The notes below the pieces were generated by a model, which searched no databases, had not been told where the DNA came from, and saw only the letters and a program-made list of their open reading frames with translations. Position numbers and translations under genes: made by a program. Below are positions 5,232-7,171 of a stretch of 7,171 bases of DNA, piece after piece (the stretch's first letter is position 1; every line of letters begins with the position of its first letter). Origin of the DNA: Candidatus Gottesmanbacteria bacterium CG_4_10_14_0_8_um_filter_37_24 (GTDB lineage: Bacteria; Patescibacteriota; Microgenomatia; 2-02-FULL-39-11); the NCBI GenBank assembly GCA_002785215.1, contig PFMK01000075.1, forward strand, positions 1-7,171, read 5' to 3'.

Positions 5232-7171
5232 ATGAATTTTCTTCCTGCCCGGAAAAAATCAGGCTTAGGTATCTTTAGTTCAAAAAGATATTTGCTGATC
5301 TTATTTTTTTTGTTAGGCCTGCTGTTTTTTAACACAACAGCCCGTCCGGTTTTTGCTGATTTGGGTTCAATAACTCCGGCACCGACCATTCCCTTTGATA
5401 CTACCTCTAAATGGGCTTTTGATCCTGACGTAACTGAACTGGGTAAAAATGCAGACCGGTCCAGACAGCTTCTTTTCTGGACCCTGAAAAATCCCGGAAT
5501 TCATTACGCACCCGTCATTGCCCAGATATGGGCAGTATCTAGAGATATTGTTTTAGGTTTTATAGTGCTGGTAATACTGGCTTTTGGTTTAGGTCTTATT
5601 CTTACCAGAAGAAAGGGAATTGGGGCAATATTTTCCGGGATATCATCACCCGTTATGGGGCTTGATATTCCGTTAATGTTCTTTAAGCTTATTATCCTTC
5701 TTCTTTATGCTGCACTTTCCTATCTGCTTATCCTGGGGCTTATCCAGACAAGCGAAGTGATCATGAAATTCTTTATAGAATCTGTGGGAGGACCGCAGCT
5801 TTTTAACGTCTTTTTTGCCGGAAAGAATTTGGAACAGAATTACACCACCTTCGTAGGCTACTCTGATATCAACATATTAAACAGGGAAAGCGTACGGACC
5901 TCGATGTACCTTATCAGGATGACCAGTATGACTTATAACGCGATGGCGATAATTGTCATTTTAAGGACAATTATTCTATGGTTTCTACTTGTAGTGTCGC
6001 CCTTTTTAGCCATACTTATGCCTTTTGTTTTCATCCGGAACATAGGTTGGATTTGGATTGGAGTTTTTTTCCAGTGGTTGTTTTATGGTCCTCTTATGTA
6101 TTTATTCCTGGCAGCTTTGGTGAAGATTTGGATTTCAGGTATTCCTTATCCTTTTGATTTTACCCGGGTAAATACCAGGCAAGGTCAAATATATCCTACA
6201 GCAATAAATATCTTATATGGCGGTCCCGCACAAACTTTATCTGCCGGCAATTCAGCAAATTATATAGATACATATGCGGAATATGTAATTTCTTTGATTA
6301 TGCTTTGGGCAGCTGTAATTTTGCCCTGGTTTCTTTTAAGGATCTTCCGTGATTATTGTTGTGATGCAATTGCGGCAGGTAATGCCACTTTGACATCCAT
6401 TTTTGACAGGTTAAGACAATCTTCACAACCTCCTCCGGGTGCTACTCCAGCCGGTCCTGTGACCACGTCTGGAATTTCTTTAGAATTACCTTTCAGAGGT
6501 GTTATTGAGGAGAAGGTTCATGAGGTGAGTAAGACAAATATCGAAAATGTCAAGGAAATATCACAGGCCAGTACTTCTGAGATCATAAAATCAGAAAATA
6601 TTTCGGTTACTTCCCTTAAAGACGTTTCAAGATACGATATCAACCGTGACGTAAGATCCAATGTGGAAACAAGATTTGACAAGATTTCCTCACCGGAAAA
6701 TATTGCTTCTTCACTTGAAAAACAGCGTTATTCGATACTTAAGAATGAATTGATGACACGAGCTTCAAAAGGAGACGTGATGGCTAAAGCTATGCTGAAC
6801 GCAAGCGAAAGGGATAAAGAAGTGCTTATCTCACAAATGGAATCTTTATCATCAAGAAGACTTTATGACACAGCGGCTTTAAGAAGACAGGATGTTTTCG
6901 CCCCGTCAATTCCCAGCGTTTTGCCAAACTCTTTTTCGGTTAGCTCATCAATAACCCAACAGGCGATAATTGCCAGTATTGCCCAAAAGACCGGAGTAGC
7001 AGAATCTAAAGTCAGCCAGGTTCTAAAAAGCATTCCCGCTGCCGGTTTGCTTACACAGGGGGCTGTTTCTTCTATCTCCAAGCATGCCAATATTTCCGAG
7101 TCCAAAGTACAGGAGATAGTAAATGCCGCTGCTTCCTCCATGCTGACAACCCAGGCTCCTTCCCAAACAGT
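5232..7171 (+). CDS. Polytopic VirB6/TrbL-like membrane protein, 3' end beyond window
   Basis: An open frame of 646 codons runs off the window without a stop. Residues 19-42 form a signal peptide with a likely cut after PVFA. Hydrophobic helices follow at about 104-124, 147-171, 236-267 (long, perhaps two), 273-300 and 349-371. The TRRKG loop (125-129) suggests cytoplasm between the first two, which with one helix at 236-267 puts the C-terminal region inside the cell. Residues 372-646 are hydrophilic: a Pro-rich linker (398-410), a helical, Ser/Lys/Glu-rich stretch (about 420-550), then two HTH-like repeats. A secreted N-terminus, five or six helices and a long polar tail resemble VirB6/TrbL-type channel subunits of type IV secretion systems; this is by architecture, not clear sequence identity. 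ATG 5232 was chosen because a TATAAT box lies 11 nt before it and a signal peptide starts there. VirB3/VirB4-type genes would be expected downstream. Confidence 0.65.
   Translation, partial: MNFLPARKKSGLGIFSSKRYLLILFFLLGLLFFNTTARPVFADLGSITPAPTIPFDTTSKWAFDPDVTELGKNADRSRQLLFWTLKNPGIHYAPVIAQIWAVSRDIVLGFIVLVILAFGLGLILTRRKGIGAIFSGISSPVMGLDIPLMFFKLIILLLYAALSYLLILGLIQTSEVIMKFFIESVGGPQLFNVFFAGKNLEQNYTTFVGYSDINILNRESVRTSMYLIRMTSMTYNAMAIIVILRTIILWFLLVVSPFLAILMPFVFIRNIGWIWIGVFFQWLFYGPLMYLFLAALVKIWISGIPYPFDFTRVNTRQGQIYPTAINILYGGPAQTLSAGNSANYIDTYAEYVISLIMLWAAVILPWFLLRIFRDYCCDAIAAGNATLTSIFDRLRQSSQPPPGATPAGPVTTSGISLELPFRGVIEEKVHEVSKTNIENVKEISQASTSEIIKSENISVTSLKDVSRYDINRDVRSNVETRFDKISSPENIASSLEKQRYSILKNELMTRASKGDVMAKAMLNASERDKEVLISQMESLSSRRLYDTAALRRQDVFAPSIPSVLPNSFSVSSSITQQAIIASIAQKTGVAESKVSQVLKSIPAAGLLTQGAVSSISKHANISESKVQEIVNAAASSMLTTQAPSQT
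6957..7130 (+). other. Two 32-residue helix-turn-helix-like protein repeats
   Basis: Within the polytopic protein, IAQKTGVAESKVSQVL (residues 583-598) and ISKHANISESKVQEIV (615-630) align without gaps at a period of 32 residues, sharing ESKV at the same place and similar residues around it. Each has the pattern helix, turn (TGV or ANI), ESKV, helix, as in small DNA-binding HTH or HU-like helical units. The window ends soon after, so more copies may follow. Confidence 0.5.

Noticed and set aside
6863..7141. A 92-codon antisense ORF.
   Set aside because: It lies entirely opposite the polytopic protein, whose frame is open and protein-like; the antisense product shows no recognisable motif.

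Overview
This 7.2 kb window is bacterial, AT-rich and densely coded, with every convincing gene on the plus strand. It reads like a Patescibacteria (CPR) genome, most likely of the Microgenomates (OP11) group. That placement is inference from three things: short membrane-anchored proteins with Pro/Thr-rich linkers next to secretion-type genes, promoter -10 boxes placed 8-11 nt before start codons, and intergenic mosaics of short palindromes. TGA is used as a stop (genes ending at 2820 and 4393), so the recoded CPR lineages are unlikely.

Layout: (1) 5-745, a DUF6602-like protein whose first 20 codons are made of two perfect palindromes. (2) 746-1026, intergenic, with a palindromic mosaic (803-930) followed by a promoter. 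(3) 1027-3391, a secreted two-domain murein hydrolase (lytic transglycosylase plus amidase) and, 40 nt later, a membrane-anchored extracellular protein. (4) 3475-3792, a small membrane-anchored Pro/Thr-rich protein behind a near-consensus promoter. (5) 3845-4393, a PAP2-family lipid phosphatase. (6) 4511-5056, a SpoU/TrmH RNA 2'-O-methyltransferase. (7) 5057-5231, intergenic, with a second mosaic (5096-5220) that shares a scaffold with the first and ends in a TATAAT box. (8) 5232 to the window end, a polytopic VirB6/TrbL-like membrane protein, cut off by the window edge, with two 32-residue helix-turn-helix-like repeats near the visible end.

The murein hydrolase, the two small anchored proteins and the polytopic protein fit part of a cell-envelope or type IV secretion-like locus: wall opening, periplasm-facing accessory subunits and an inner-membrane channel component. 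PAP2 could fit envelope lipid-carrier recycling. The methyltransferase looks like an unrelated neighbour. No VirB4-type ATPase is in view, so the secretion assignment rests on protein architecture and needs the downstream sequence.

The least explained features are the two mosaics with a common frame and exchangeable cores, one of which appears to supply the promoter of the polytopic protein, and the HTH-like repeats on the tail of that protein. No rRNA, tRNA, CRISPR array or transposase was seen.
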